Shown: positions 33,516 to 43,099, counted from the stretch's first letter. The stretch is DNA of 64,000 bases from Nonomuraea rhodomycinica (GCF_013363995.1 NZ_JABWGO010000003.1:585125-649124); one strand, 5' to 3'. Notes: generated by a model not told the origin, from the sequence alone. Made by a program: numbers and translations.

Positions 33516-35341
33516 GCGCCCACGAGGGGCTTCGGCGGGCCGGGGCCCACGAGTTGGCCTCTGCCGCCGGCGCGGCCCTGTCGGTGACCTGGCGGTCAGC
33601 GCCCGGAGAAGTCATCGGACAAGTGGCGATGGCCGTCGCCGAGGCAGCGGCTCCTGTCGCCACTGCGTGGCTGACCAAGTCCGTCCTCGACCGGCTGACC
33701 AGCCCGGACGGTGCGGTCGCCGGGCTCGCGCTGGGGCTGGCGGCGGCGGGCCTGGCCGTCGCGGCTCTGCCGGGGATCGGCCGCTACCTCCGTGCACGGA
33801 CCAGCCGCCGGGCTGGGGCGGAGGCGATCGACAAGCTCTTCGCGGAGGTCGAACGGCAGGTCGGTCTGCGGCGTTTCGAAGACCCGGTCTTTCTCGACCG
33901 TATCCGCCTCGCTCAGCAGGGAGCCGGAACGACCGGCGATCTCGTCAGCAACATCTGTGCAGGCATGCACGGCGTCCTGTCCCTCGCGGGATTCGTGGGG
34001 TCGCTGCTCGTCCTCAGCCCTGCCATGACGGCGCTCGTGGTGCTGGCCGCCGTCCCGGTGCTCGTCGCCGAGCTGCTGCTGTCGAGAGGACGGGCCACCC
34101 TGCAGTTCGATACGGAGCCGATTCATCGGCGCGAGTTCTTCTACGGCCGTCTGCTCACCGACGTCCAGGCGGCCACGGAGATCCGGCTGTTCGGCATCGG
34201 TGCCTTCCTGCGCGCCCGGATGATGGCCGAGCGGCGCGAGGCGAACGCCGCGGAATCGCGGATGGATCGCCATGAACTAGCCGCTCAAGGCGGTCTTTCC
34301 GTGCTGAGCGCAGTGGTCGCCGGCGCCGGACTGTGGTGGGCGATCACGGCCGCTCGTCGTGGCGCGCTCGGCGTCGGGGACGTCGCCATGTTCATCGCTG
34401 CCGTCGGCGGCGTGCAGGCCGCGCTGAACACCCTCATCTCCTCGGCCGCCTCCGCCCACCAGCGGCTGCTCATCTTCTCTCACTACGTCGCGGTGACCAG
34501 GGCCGAGCCGGACATGCCGAGCGTCGCTACGGGGACGGCTCATGCTTTGCGCCAGGGCATCGAGCTGCAGGACGTGTGGTTCCGCTACAGCGACGACCAT
34601 CCGTGGGTGTTACGCGGGATTGATCTGTCCATCCCATGCGGCCGTTCGGTCGCCCTTGTCGGGCTGAACGGCGCGGGCAAGAGCACCCTCATCAGGCTGC
34701 TGTGCCGCATGTACGATCCGACGCGTGGCCGCATCCTGTGGGACGGCGTCGATCTGCGGGACCTTCCTCCCGCCGCGCTGCGTGACCGGATCAGCGCCGT
34801 GTTCCAGGACCACATGAACTACGACATGACCGCCGCCGAGAACATCGGGCTAGGGGACCTGCCCGCTCTGGATGACGTCGTACGCATCAGGGAGGCGGCC
34901 CTGCGCGCTGGCGTGCACGAGACACTGTCCGAGCTTCCACGCGGCTACGACACCTTGCTCACGCGCATCTTCTTCTCCGAGGCCGACAAGGGCGACGCGG
35001 AGACGGGGGTGGTGCTGTCCGGCGGACAGTGGCAGCGCCTCGCGCTGGCCAGGGCCCTTGTCCGCGACGGCAGAGACCTGATGATCCTCGACGAGCCCAG
35101 TTCCGGCCTGGACCCGGAGGCGGAGCACGAAGTTCATGCCCGCATCAGGGAGCGTCGGGCCGGGCGGACGAGCCTCCTCATCTCACACCGGCTCAGTGCC
35201 GTGCGGGACGCCGACCATATCGCGGTGCTGCACGACGGCCGGATCGCCGAGCAGGGATCTCACGAGGCGCTGATCGAGGCGGACGGTCACTACGCCCGCC
35301 TGTTCCGCCGCCAAGCCGCGGGATACCAGGAGACGCGGTGA
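33512..35341 (+). CDS. ABC exporter, fused permease and ATPase
   Basis: A 609-residue half-transporter. The membrane domain spans about residues 30-320 with six helices. The ATPase domain has Walker A GLNGAGKS (K390), signature LSGGQ (502-506), Walker B LMILDE (E528) and the switch histidine in LLISHR (H559). There is a small insertion before the signature (FFSEADKGDAETG). There is no N-terminal C39 peptidase domain, so leader removal would have to be done by another protein, fitting the S26 peptidase gene next door. It is the probable exporter of the 51-residue peptide. It overlaps both neighbours by 4 bp. Confidence 0.9.
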   Translation: MSAHEGLRRAGAHELASAAGAALSVTWRSAPGEVIGQVAMAVAEAAAPVATAWLTKSVLDRLTSPDGAVAGLALGLAAAGLAVAALPGIGRYLRARTSRRAGAEAIDKLFAEVERQVGLRRFEDPVFLDRIRLAQQGAGTTGDLVSNICAGMHGVLSLAGFVGSLLVLSPAMTALVVLAAVPVLVAELLLSRGRATLQFDTEPIHRREFFYGRLLTDVQAATEIRLFGIGAFLRARMMAERREANAAESRMDRHELAAQGGLSVLSAVVAGAGLWWAITAARRGALGVGDVAMFIAAVGGVQAALNTLISSAASAHQRLLIFSHYVAVTRAEPDMPSVATGTAHALRQGIELQDVWFRYSDDHPWVLRGIDLSIPCGRSVALVGLNGAGKSTLIRLLCRMYDPTRGRILWDGVDLRDLPPAALRDRISAVFQDHMNYDMTAAENIGLGDLPALDDVVRIREAALRAGVHETLSELPRGYDTLLTRIFFSEADKGDAETGVVLSGGQWQRLALARALVRDGRDLMILDEPSSGLDPEAEHEVHARIRERRAGRTSLLISHRLSAVRDADHIAVLHDGRIAEQGSHEALIEADGHYARLFRRQAAGYQETR

Positions 35342-35862
35342 AGCGGGGCACGCTGCTGCTCCTGGCGTGCGGCGCGCTGGGGCTGGGGTGCGCGCTGTGG
35401 TGGACCCGCCGGAGCTACCTGGTCGCGACCGTCGAAGGGCCGAGCATGGAGCCCTCTTTCCGCTCCGGGGACAGACTTCTCGTACGCCGGGCCAGGTGGG
35501 TGCGCGTCGGTCAGGTCGTGGTCGTCCGGGTCGCTGACCCTCCCGTGGTGTACGAGCCGCCACCGGGCCTCCCTCCGGGCCTCGGCCTGGGCCTCGGACC
35601 AGGCTTCGATGAGGGGATGCCGAAGCGGGATCGTCCCGGTTGGCGGTTGCTCGTCAAGCGGGCGGCCGCGGTGCCCGGGGACCCTGTGCCGAAGGAGGGT
35701 TTCCCCGCGCTGCGCGACGTCCCGGACGTCGTCGTGCCGCCTGACGCCTTTGTCGTCCTGGGTGACAATGCCGCCGCCAGCTGGGATTCCCGGGCCTTCG
35801 GCTTCGTCAGGAGCGACCAGCTGGTCGGTTCCATGGTGCGCCGTCTGCCGCCGCTCAGCTGA
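35338..35862 (+). CDS. S26 family signal peptidase (SPase I-like)
   Basis: A 174-residue protein. A single N-terminal membrane helix (about 5-22) is followed by VEGPSMEPSFRSGD (nucleophile S36) and LLVKRAAAVPGD (general base K107), then LGDNAAASWDSRAFGFV. This is the complete Ser/Lys dyad of type I signal peptidases. An unusual Pro/Gly-rich loop (PPPGLPPGLGLGLGPGFDEG, about 75-93) lies between the two catalytic boxes. Being co-transcribed with the peptide and exporter, it is likely dedicated to trimming that peptide rather than a housekeeping LepB. The GTG start overlaps the ABC stop as GTGA. Confidence 0.88.
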   Translation: MKRGTLLLLACGALGLGCALWWTRRSYLVATVEGPSMEPSFRSGDRLLVRRARWVRVGQVVVVRVADPPVVYEPPPGLPPGLGLGLGPGFDEGMPKRDRPGWRLLVKRAAAVPGDPVPKEGFPALRDVPDVVVPPDAFVVLGDNAAASWDSRAFGFVRSDQLVGSMVRRLPPLS

Positions 35863-36149
35863 GGCCCGGCGCCGGCATGGCGTCGGCCGCGTCGTCGCCG
35901 GGCATGCCGTACTTCTCGGCGGTCATCTGACGGCGGTCAGCACGGACCGATCGTTGCCGGACCGCGACGTCGGGGAAGAGGCAGACGCTCGGCGCGGCTT
36001 GGGCATGCCGACGTGCGGACCACGTTGAACACCTGTGCACACGTCACCGACTCCACCCGCTGCCCCCACGGACCTCGTGGCGCAGCCGGCTGTGATCACT
36101 GTTACATATGCTGGCGCGGCGCCCCAGGGTCGGCGCATACTCCTGTTTC

Positions 36150-36869
36150 ATGCCAAATCACATGATCAACCGCCGGGCGCTGCTGCGTACCGGCATCGTG
36201 GCCGGGGGCCTCCTGGCCGGTGTGACCTCCCTGGGCACCGCTGTCTTCGCCGGCACCGCGCAGCAGGCGGACGACCCCGCTCCGGACCAGCGGCCGTCCA
36301 CTCCGGACCAGGCGTGGGCGGCCCTGCGCGAGGGCAACCGCCGCTGGGTGGACGGCACCACCACCCACCCGCACCAGGACGCCGCCCGACGCAAGGAGGT
36401 GGCGCAGAAGCAGGACCCGTTCGCGGTCGTGTTCTCGTGCATCGACTCGCGGGTCGCCCCCGAGTTAGTCTTCGACACCGGACTGGGCGACCTGTTCGTG
36501 GTGCGGACGGCCGGGCAGACCATCGACCCGCTGGTGACCGGCGCCGCCGAGTACGGTCCGGCGGAGCTCGGCACCCCGCTCGTCGTCGTGCTCGGTCACC
36601 AGCGCTGCGGGGCCGTCACGGCCGCCGCGGAGTCCCTGCACGAGCACAAGAGGCTGCCCGGCGAGCTGAGCCAGATCGCCTCATCGCTGCGGTCGGCCTA
36701 CAAGCGTTCGGGCGGCGACGTCGACAAGATGATCCGCATCAACACCGTCGACGTCGTGAACCAGCTCAAGAAGGACAAGCTCTTCGCTCCCCGCATCGCC
36801 AAGGGCAAGCTGAAGGTCATCGGCGCCTACTACTCCATCGACACCGGCGAGGTCACCCGCCTCGTCTGA
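36150..36869 (+). CDS. Tat-exported beta-carbonic anhydrase
   Basis: About 239 residues. The signal NRRALLRTGIVAGGLLAGVTSLGTAVFAG contains a twin-arginine pair and a hydrophobic core. The zinc ligands of the beta class are present as SCIDSR (C97, with D99/R101) and GHQRCGAV (H150, C153). It interconverts CO2 and bicarbonate outside the membrane. Start ATG 36150 or 36162; neither has a ribosome site, and a CATACT box at 36136-36141 would suit a nearly leaderless message. It converges on the large carboxylase gene, a bicarbonate user, across a strong hairpin. Confidence 0.88.
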   Translation: MPNHMINRRALLRTGIVAGGLLAGVTSLGTAVFAGTAQQADDPAPDQRPSTPDQAWAALREGNRRWVDGTTTHPHQDAARRKEVAQKQDPFAVVFSCIDSRVAPELVFDTGLGDLFVVRTAGQTIDPLVTGAAEYGPAELGTPLVVVLGHQRCGAVTAAAESLHEHKRLPGELSQIASSLRSAYKRSGGDVDKMIRINTVDVVNQLKKDKLFAPRIAKGKLKVIGAYYSIDTGEVTRLV

Positions 36870-36910
36870 CATCGCGGGCGGCACCCGGCGCGGCGGGTTC
36901 TCCGGCCGGT

Positions 36911-36936
36911 GCCCCGGTCGCCGTGGCGACCGGGGC
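36911..36936. terminator. Hairpin terminator between convergent genes
   Basis: A 12-bp perfect inverted repeat (GCCCCGGTCGCC and complement) with two bases between the arms (11-bp stem and a 4-base loop in practice). It lies between the carbonic anhydrase and carboxylase genes and could serve both. Confidence 0.75.
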
Positions 36937-36979
36937 CGGCAGGGGCCGGAGGAGAGCGGCGGACGGGCGCGGACCGGGG

Positions 36980-39900
36980 TCAGCGCAGGCGGGCCTCGAT
37001 CGCCTCGATGGCCTCGATGATCCGTGGGCGAAGCTCCGCGGCGCGGATGACGGCGTCGACCGAGCCCACCTCGACCGCGCGCCGGATGTCGTGCACGCGG
37101 TCGAACTCCGCGGCCACCTCGCTGAGCTTCTCCGCGCGGACCGCCGAACGGAGCTCGTCGAGCTCCGCGGCCAGCGCGGCGCGGTCGGTGCCGGTGGCGG
37201 CCGCGACGCGCGCCTCCAGGTCCCGCACGCGGGGGTCGGCCGCGGTGCGGGCGTTGACGTCGCCGGAGAACACCACCGCGGCGGCGGGGGCGCCGCCGAG
37301 CACCGAGGCGAACGATCCCTCCAGGGCGAGCACGGTCATGTTCGGGTTCAGCGCCTTGGAGAACACCACGAACGCGCCGCCGTGGTAGCGCGAGATCACG
37401 CAGAACACGATGGGACCGCGGAAGTTGACGATCGCGCGGCCGATCTCGGCGCCGTACTCCAGCTGCAGCTTGCGCATGGACTCCGGCGAGCCGTCGAAGC
37501 CCGACAGGTTCGCCAGCACCACCAGAGGCCGGTTGCCGCTGGCCGCGTTGATCGCCCGCGCGGCCTTCTTGGACGAGCGCGGGAACAGCGTGCCCGCGGT
37601 GTAGGTGTCCGGGCCGTCGGTGGGCGGGAAGCCGCGCCGGGGGATCGGCCGTGACTCGATGCCGAGCAGGCACACCGGCCGGCCGCCGAGGTGCGCGTCC
37701 TGCACCGCCGCGGTCTCCGCGCCGGCCATGCCCGCCCAGCGTTCCAGCGTCGGATGGTCCTGGTCGGACAGCGCCCGCATGACGGTGCGGATGTCGAACG
37801 GCTTCTTGCGGTCCGGGTTGAGCTCGGCGGAGAAGATCTCGCCGACGGTGGTGAAGTCGCTGCCCTCGACGGAGTGCGGGAAGGCGGAGATGTCGCGGTC
37901 GACGGGGTCGGTGGTGGTCGTCGGCCGCGGCGCCCGCTCGCCGGGCACGACGTAGGTGTGCTCATAGTGCGCCATCAGCACGTCGCGCGCGGCGGCCAGG
38001 TTCGGCGCCCAGTACTGGGCCTGCCCGTTGGGGCCCATCACGCGGTCGTAGCCGCCGATGCCGAAGTTGTCCTCGGCCGAGACGCCGCCGGAGAAGTCCA
38101 GGGACTGCTTGCCGGTGAGCACCATGGCCGAGTCGGGTGTCATCACGAGGATGCCCTTGGTGTGCATGAGCATCGTCGCCTCGGCGTTCCAGTACGGCTG
38201 CGCGCCGACGTTGATGCCCGCGACCACGATGTTGATCTCGCCGCCGTCCTGGGTGAACTCCACGATCCGCTTGAGCGCCGCGGCCACCCAGTCCATGTTC
38301 TCCGTGCCCGACTCCATCGAGATCCGGGCTCCGGCCGACAGCGCGTACCACTCCAGCGGTACGCGCATCCGCTCCGCGAGGTCCAGCGCGGCGATCACCC
38401 TGCGGCACTCCGGCTCCGACAGCGCGCCGAGGGACTTCGTCGGGTCGCCGAGCAGCACGACCCTGGTGACGCCCTCAGGGTGGCGCGGGGTCGGCGTGGT
38501 GACCACACCGGCGACGAGCGCCGCGGTGTTGCGGCCCTTCGGCCGCTGGACCGGCACCAGGGTGTGGTCGTCGTCGAGGTCGTGTTCGGTGAAGTCGCCG
38601 AGCAGGCCGGTCAGCTCGTACGGGTAGACGGTGTTGCGGCTGCTCGCGCGCAGCACCTTCTGCCGATAGTCGTCCAGCGGTTCGATCGGCTCGTCCGACG
38701 GCTCGCCGATGGTCAGCTCGGGGCGCCCGGTGGCGTCCAGGGAGATCCGCACGGCGATCTTGGTGAGCCCGCCGGTCCGCGGGTCACGCTGCCGCGCGAT
38801 GAACAGGGTCTCCTCCAGACCGGCGCCCGTGGTCGTGGGGAGCACGCGCCGGGCGATGGTCTCGATCTCCTCCCGGGTGATGTCGCTGGGGGGCCAGACG
38901 TAGATCACGATCCGGTTGGTGTCGGGGTGTCTCCTGGCCGTGCGTCGCGACTGCGCGCGGCGGATGGCGTCGACGCAGGCGGCGACGGCGTTCTCGGCCG
39001 TGGGCAGCGCGACGAGCCGGCCGTCGTGGTCACGCAGCTCCGTCAGGTCACGTACCTGGGCGAACGCGACGAGCCGGTCGTCGGACGGGTTGCCCCGCGC
39101 CACGCACTGGAACAGGTAGACCTCCTCGTCCGTGGACGGGAGCCTGGTCAGGTCGAACTTGCTCAGCCGCTCCAGCTGCATGCGCTGCGCGATGTACGGG
39201 TGCAGGCCGCGGATCAGCCGCTCCTCGGTCATCCCGGCGGCCGACGGGCGGAAGGTGAAGTGGTGGTGCATCACCGCCCCGCCCCGGCCGGCGAGGGTGA
39301 CGGTGATCCTGCGGACCTGGTCCGGCAGCGGCTGCGCGTCGATGACCTCCTGCAGCGCGGCCGCCATCGCGTCGAACTCCTCCGGCTGCCGCTCCCAGAC
39401 GAGATAGATGTCCGCGTCGACGGCGTTCTCGCCCTCGGCCAGCTCCGCCAGCCCGCGCAGCGCGCCGCTCAGCTGCTCGAAGCTCACCGCGCAGGAGACC
39501 ACGCAGGAGTCCACGCGCCCGGCGATCACGAAGGTGCAGCCCGCGGTCTCGCTGGTACGGACCCCGGTCAGCTCCTTGTTGCCGTAGTAGCGCCGGGTCA
39601 GCACCTCGAGCATGACCGCGTTGTCCACGTCGTCGCGCACCAGCCGCTGGCCGAGCAGGCGCACCAGCGGTTCGGTGCTGCGCACCATCTCGGCGATGCG
39701 CTCGGCCCGGTCCGGCGCGTCGGGGTGGGTGTCGAGGTGGCGCAGGTGCTTGCGGACGTTGGCGTAGACGCGGGCACGGTTGCGGCGCAGCAGCGGCTGG
39801 CCGAACCAGGCGAAGACCACGCCGCGCGCGAGGTCGGAGACGACGGGGAAACGGACCTGGGTCGCGGCCAGCAGCCGTTCCAGCGCCAGCCCGGCGGGTT

Positions 39901-42448
39901 CGCGCAGCGCCTCCTCCGGCGGCGTCTCCCGCAGCCAGGCCCGCAGCAGGGCCGCGACGACCGCGGCGTCGGCGGACGCGCGTTGCTGGGCCAGGAAGAT
40001 GCGGAACACCGCGGCCTCGAGCTCCTTGGTGCGCTTCAGCTCGGTGACGCCGTAGTGCCTGAGCACCTTGGCCAGCTTGGCCTGGAAGGTCTGCGGCAGC
40101 CCGGCCCGCTCGACGTCGAGGCTCTGCAGATAGGTGTGGAAGTACTCGCGCGGGCTGCGCACGTGGGCGTCGCCGCCGCCGTCCTCGCCCGCCGGCCGGT
40201 TGCGGCTGAGCTCGGCGAGGTCGGTGAACACCTCGATGAGGTCGAGCTCCTCGGCCAGCGGCCGGTGACCGTCCTCGACGACCGCCTGACGCGCGGCGAG
40301 GTAGTCGCCGAGCACGCGCTGTTCGTCGTGGGGGTCGACGTCGAAGCCGAGCAGCAGGCTGCGCAGGTCCTCCTGGCCGCGCGTGGCCCGCCGCCGGGCC
40401 GTGACCTGCCCGGACGGCGCCGGCAGGTCGAGGTGGACGGCCGTCGCGGCCGAGGTGTCCTCGGCTTCGGCGTCGGCGAGCGGTTCCAGCCGCAGCAGCG
40501 GCGCGCCGGTCTCCACCTGGCTGCCGACGGACACGAGGCATTCCTTCAGCCGCGCCTTGAACGGCGCCCGCAGCACCGTCTCCATCTTCATGCTCTCCAG
40601 CACCAGCACCGGCGCGCCGGCCTCGACCTCGGCGCCGGCCTTGAGCGGGGTGGCGACGACCAGCGCGGGCGCGGGGGAGCGGACGACGCCGCCCTCGTCC
40701 CGGCTCACCCGGTGCGCCACGCCGTCCACCTCGACGAGGTGGATCGGCCCGTGGCTGCCGGTGAGCAGGCGGTAGCGCACGCCGTTGACGACGATGTGCC
40801 CGGTGTGCCGGTCGAAGCGGTCGAGCTCGACGTCGAAGGTGCGGGTGTCGTCACCCGCTTCGACGCCGACGCGGAAGCGGCGGGCGCCGACCCGCGCGAC
40901 GCGCGCCCGGTAGCCGACGCCGCGCAGCCTGAGGTCCAGCGGCCGGCCGCTCTTGTGCTGCACCTGCGGGCGCCCGCCGAACGCCGTGGACAGCAGCCGT
41001 TGCCGCTCGGCGCGCTCCTCCTCCTCGTACGCCTCGATGGCGGCGGCCGCCAGCGCGACGGCGGAGTGGCGGTGGGAGACGAGCCCGCCCCGGCCGCGGA
41101 CGCGGTCGATCCAGCCGGTGTCGGCGCTGGCGTCGATCACTTCGGGCTGGTCGAGCAGGTCGAGCACGAAACTCTTGTTCGTCGCGCCACCCTCGATGAT
41201 CACCGTGGTCTGCGCCATCGCGCGGCGCAGCCTGCCGAGCGCCTCCTCGCGGTCCCGGCCGTACGCGATGATCTTGGCGATCATCGAGTCGAAGTCGGCG
41301 GGGATGGTGTCGCCCTCGCTGACGCCGGTGTCGACGCGGATGCCCGGCCCGGCGGGCAGGTCCAGCCGCGCGATGCGGCCGGGCGAGGGCGCGAAGTCGC
41401 GGTCGGGGTCCTCGGCGTTCAGGCGGGCCTCGACGGCGTGTCCGCGTTCCACCGGCGGCGCGCCTTCGAGCCGGCCGCCGGACGCCACGTGCAGCTGTGC
41501 CTTGACCAGGTCGAACCCGGTGGTGGCCTCGGTGATCGGATGCTCGACCTGCAGGCGGGTGTTGACCTCCAGGAAGGCGAACTGCTTGTCGCCGGGGTGG
41601 TAGAGGAACTCGACGGTCGCCGCGCCGCGGTAGCCGACGGCGATCGCCAGCCGTTCGGCCGACGCCTTGAGCTCGGCCGTCTGCGCGGGGCTGAGCACCG
41701 GCGACGCCGACTCCTCGATGATCTTCTGGTTGCGCCGCTGCACCGAGCAGTCGCGGACGCCGAGCGCCCACGCGGTCCCCTGGCCGTCGGCGATGACCTG
41801 GACCTCGACGTGCCGGGCGCCGGTGACCAGGCGCTCCAGGAACACGACGCCGCTGCCGAACGCGCGGGCGGCCTCCTGGCTGGTGCGTTCGTAGGCGTCG
41901 GCGAGCTCGGCCTCGTTCGTGATCACGCGGATGCCGCGCCCGCCGCCGCCGGCCGTGGCCTTCAGCATCAGCGGGTAGCCGATCCCGGCCGCCGCCGCGA
42001 GGGCGGCGTCCAGGGACTCGACCGCCCCCCGGCTCCACGGCGCGACCGGCACGCCGACCTCCTCGGCGATGAGCTTCGCGCCGATCTTGTCGCCGAGCTT
42101 GCGCATGGCCTCCGGGCTCGGTCCGACGAAGGTGACCCCGATCCTCTCGCACAGCTGCGCGAACGCCGGGTCCTCCGCGACGAAGCCCCAGCCGACCCAC
42201 GCCGCGTCGGCCCCCGTCTCCACCAGGGCGCGCTCCAGCACCTTCAGGTCGAGGTACGGGCGCGCGGACGCGGGGCCGAGATCGTAGGCGACGTCGGCCT
42301 CACGGACGAACCTGGCGGCGCTGTCCACGTCGGTGTGCAAGGCGACGGTCTCGATCCGTGTGCCGGTCTCCGCGGCGATGTCCCGTACGGCGTGGATGAG
42401 CCGCATGGCGGCCTCACCACGGTTGACGATGGCGACACGACTGAACAC
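36980..42448 (-). CDS. Single-chain biotin-dependent acyl-CoA carboxylase (eukaryote-like ACC layout)
   Basis: About 1822 residues. Residues 1-450 are biotin carboxylase: VNRGEAAMR, the ATP-grasp loop KATAGGGGRGIRVI and EVNTRLQVEH. A biotinyl domain has ESMKMET with biotin lysine K621. A long central domain (about 700-1200) resembles the ACC-central region. The C-terminal third is a two-part carboxyltransferase, including ISMESGTENMDW, NFGIGGYDRVMGPNGQAQYW and VLANLSGFDGSPESMRKLQL. Bacteria normally keep these parts on separate chains. It would carboxylate acetyl-CoA or propionyl-CoA to supply malonyl or methylmalonyl units. The GTG at 42448 has GGAGGG upstream. Which acyl-CoA it prefers cannot be read from the sequence. 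Confidence 0.92.
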   Translation of the reverse strand: MFSRVAIVNRGEAAMRLIHAVRDIAAETGTRIETVALHTDVDSAARFVREADVAYDLGPASARPYLDLKVLERALVETGADAAWVGWGFVAEDPAFAQLCERIGVTFVGPSPEAMRKLGDKIGAKLIAEEVGVPVAPWSRGAVESLDAALAAAAGIGYPLMLKATAGGGGRGIRVITNEAELADAYERTSQEAARAFGSGVVFLERLVTGARHVEVQVIADGQGTAWALGVRDCSVQRRNQKIIEESASPVLSPAQTAELKASAERLAIAVGYRGAATVEFLYHPGDKQFAFLEVNTRLQVEHPITEATTGFDLVKAQLHVASGGRLEGAPPVERGHAVEARLNAEDPDRDFAPSPGRIARLDLPAGPGIRVDTGVSEGDTIPADFDSMIAKIIAYGRDREEALGRLRRAMAQTTVIIEGGATNKSFVLDLLDQPEVIDASADTGWIDRVRGRGGLVSHRHSAVALAAAAIEAYEEEERAERQRLLSTAFGGRPQVQHKSGRPLDLRLRGVGYRARVARVGARRFRVGVEAGDDTRTFDVELDRFDRHTGHIVVNGVRYRLLTGSHGPIHLVEVDGVAHRVSRDEGGVVRSPAPALVVATPLKAGAEVEAGAPVLVLESMKMETVLRAPFKARLKECLVSVGSQVETGAPLLRLEPLADAEAEDTSAATAVHLDLPAPSGQVTARRRATRGQEDLRSLLLGFDVDPHDEQRVLGDYLAARQAVVEDGHRPLAEELDLIEVFTDLAELSRNRPAGEDGGGDAHVRSPREYFHTYLQSLDVERAGLPQTFQAKLAKVLRHYGVTELKRTKELEAAVFRIFLAQQRASADAAVVAALLRAWLRETPPEEALREPAGLALERLLAATQVRFPVVSDLARGVVFAWFGQPLLRRNRARVYANVRKHLRHLDTHPDAPDRAERIAEMVRSTEPLVRLLGQRLVRDDVDNAVMLEVLTRRYYGNKELTGVRTSETAGCTFVIAGRVDSCVVSCAVSFEQLSGALRGLAELAEGENAVDADIYLVWERQPEEFDAMAAALQEVIDAQPLPDQVRRITVTLAGRGGAVMHHHFTFRPSAAGMTEERLIRGLHPYIAQRMQLERLSKFDLTRLPSTDEEVYLFQCVARGNPSDDRLVAFAQVRDLTELRDHDGRLVALPTAENAVAACVDAIRRAQSRRTARRHPDTNRIVIYVWPPSDITREEIETIARRVLPTTTGAGLEETLFIARQRDPRTGGLTKIAVRISLDATGRPELTIGEPSDEPIEPLDDYRQKVLRASSRNTVYPYELTGLLGDFTEHDLDDDHTLVPVQRPKGRNTAALVAGVVTTPTPRHPEGVTRVVLLGDPTKSLGALSEPECRRVIAALDLAERMRVPLEWYALSAGARISMESGTENMDWVAAALKRIVEFTQDGGEINIVVAGINVGAQPYWNAEATMLMHTKGILVMTPDSAMVLTGKQSLDFSGGVSAEDNFGIGGYDRVMGPNGQAQYWAPNLAAARDVLMAHYEHTYVVPGERAPRPTTTTDPVDRDISAFPHSVEGSDFTTVGEIFSAELNPDRKKPFDIRTVMRALSDQDHPTLERWAGMAGAETAAVQDAHLGGRPVCLLGIESRPIPRRGFPPTDGPDTYTAGTLFPRSSKKAARAINAASGNRPLVVLANLSGFDGSPESMRKLQLEYGAEIGRAIVNFRGPIVFCVISRYHGGAFVVFSKALNPNMTVLALEGSFASVLGGAPAAAVVFSGDVNARTAADPRVRDLEARVAAATGTDRAALAAELDELRSAVRAEKLSEVAAEFDRVHDIRRAVEVGSVDAVIRAAELRPRIIEAIEAIEARLR

Positions 42449-42634
42449 GCGACCCAAGCCCTCCAGTAGACAACATGTACGCGCCGGTGACAATGACGGC
42501 ACTCGGCATTGTCCACCCTCCCGCTTACCCGGCCGCGGCGCCATGTCGCAGACATCGCATGCTGGGCCGCTCCAATTGTGGGAAAGCGACCAAGGCCGCG
42601 CGGCCCGGATGAAGATCCCGACGTCGGGCGGGCC

Positions 42635-43099
42635 CTAGCACTTACTGCCGGTCAACTCGGAGGACGAGGACAGGGTCACGGTGTACGTGTCCGCCCGCTC
42701 CTCCATCGCCAGCTCCATGTCGACGACCTCGCCGTCGATCACCTTGGTGTAGCAGCCCTCGGCCGGCCCCGCCTGCTCGCCGGGCCTCCAGCCGTCTCCG
42801 GTGGCGACCTCGCGGTAGAAGCCGAGCACGTCGACCCGGGCCGGGGGCAGGCGGTAGACCTGCTCGACGTTCACCCACAGGTCGTCGTCGTCGCAGCTCG
42901 TGCCGCGCTGCCCCAGCGGCTCGACCCCGGCGGGGCGCCGCTCGAGGACCTCCTGCGCGACCAGGGTCTCGGTCAGCCGGTCCTCCTTCGAGCCGCAGCC
43001 GTACGACAGGACACTGAGGACGACGATCGCGGCCCCCGCGCCGGCCAGCGCGACCGACGCGACGACGAACTGGGTCAGGAACGCCGCGACTGCTCTCAC
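42635..43099 (-). CDS. Hypothetical membrane-anchored protein
   Basis: About 154 residues. One hydrophobic segment near the N terminus (FVVASVALAGAGAAIVVLSVLSYGCG, about 8-35) is followed by an exported domain with acidic character and three further cysteines (SCDDDD, GCYTKV, GSKC at the end). A lipobox-like LSYGC is present but further from the start than usual. The GTG at 43099 is preferred since GGAGGT lies eight bases upstream, overlapping the stop of the LacI gene. Probably co-transcribed with it. No family recognised. Confidence 0.65.
   Translation of the reverse strand: MRAVAAFLTQFVVASVALAGAGAAIVVLSVLSYGCGSKEDRLTETLVAQEVLERRPAGVEPLGQRGTSCDDDDLWVNVEQVYRLPPARVDVLGFYREVATGDGWRPGEQAGPAEGCYTKVIDGEVVDMELAMEERADTYTVTLSSSSELTGSKC

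Noticed and set aside
27358..35862. Membrane M28 peptidase and SapA-like gene as parts of the peptide system
   Set aside because: They are on the opposite strand, separated by several hundred bases, and lack the shared GAGC element; proximity alone is not enough.
37691..42469. 1592-codon plus-strand frame opposite the carboxylase
   Set aside because: Antisense shadow of the biotin carboxylase gene with His/Arg/Val-rich translation.
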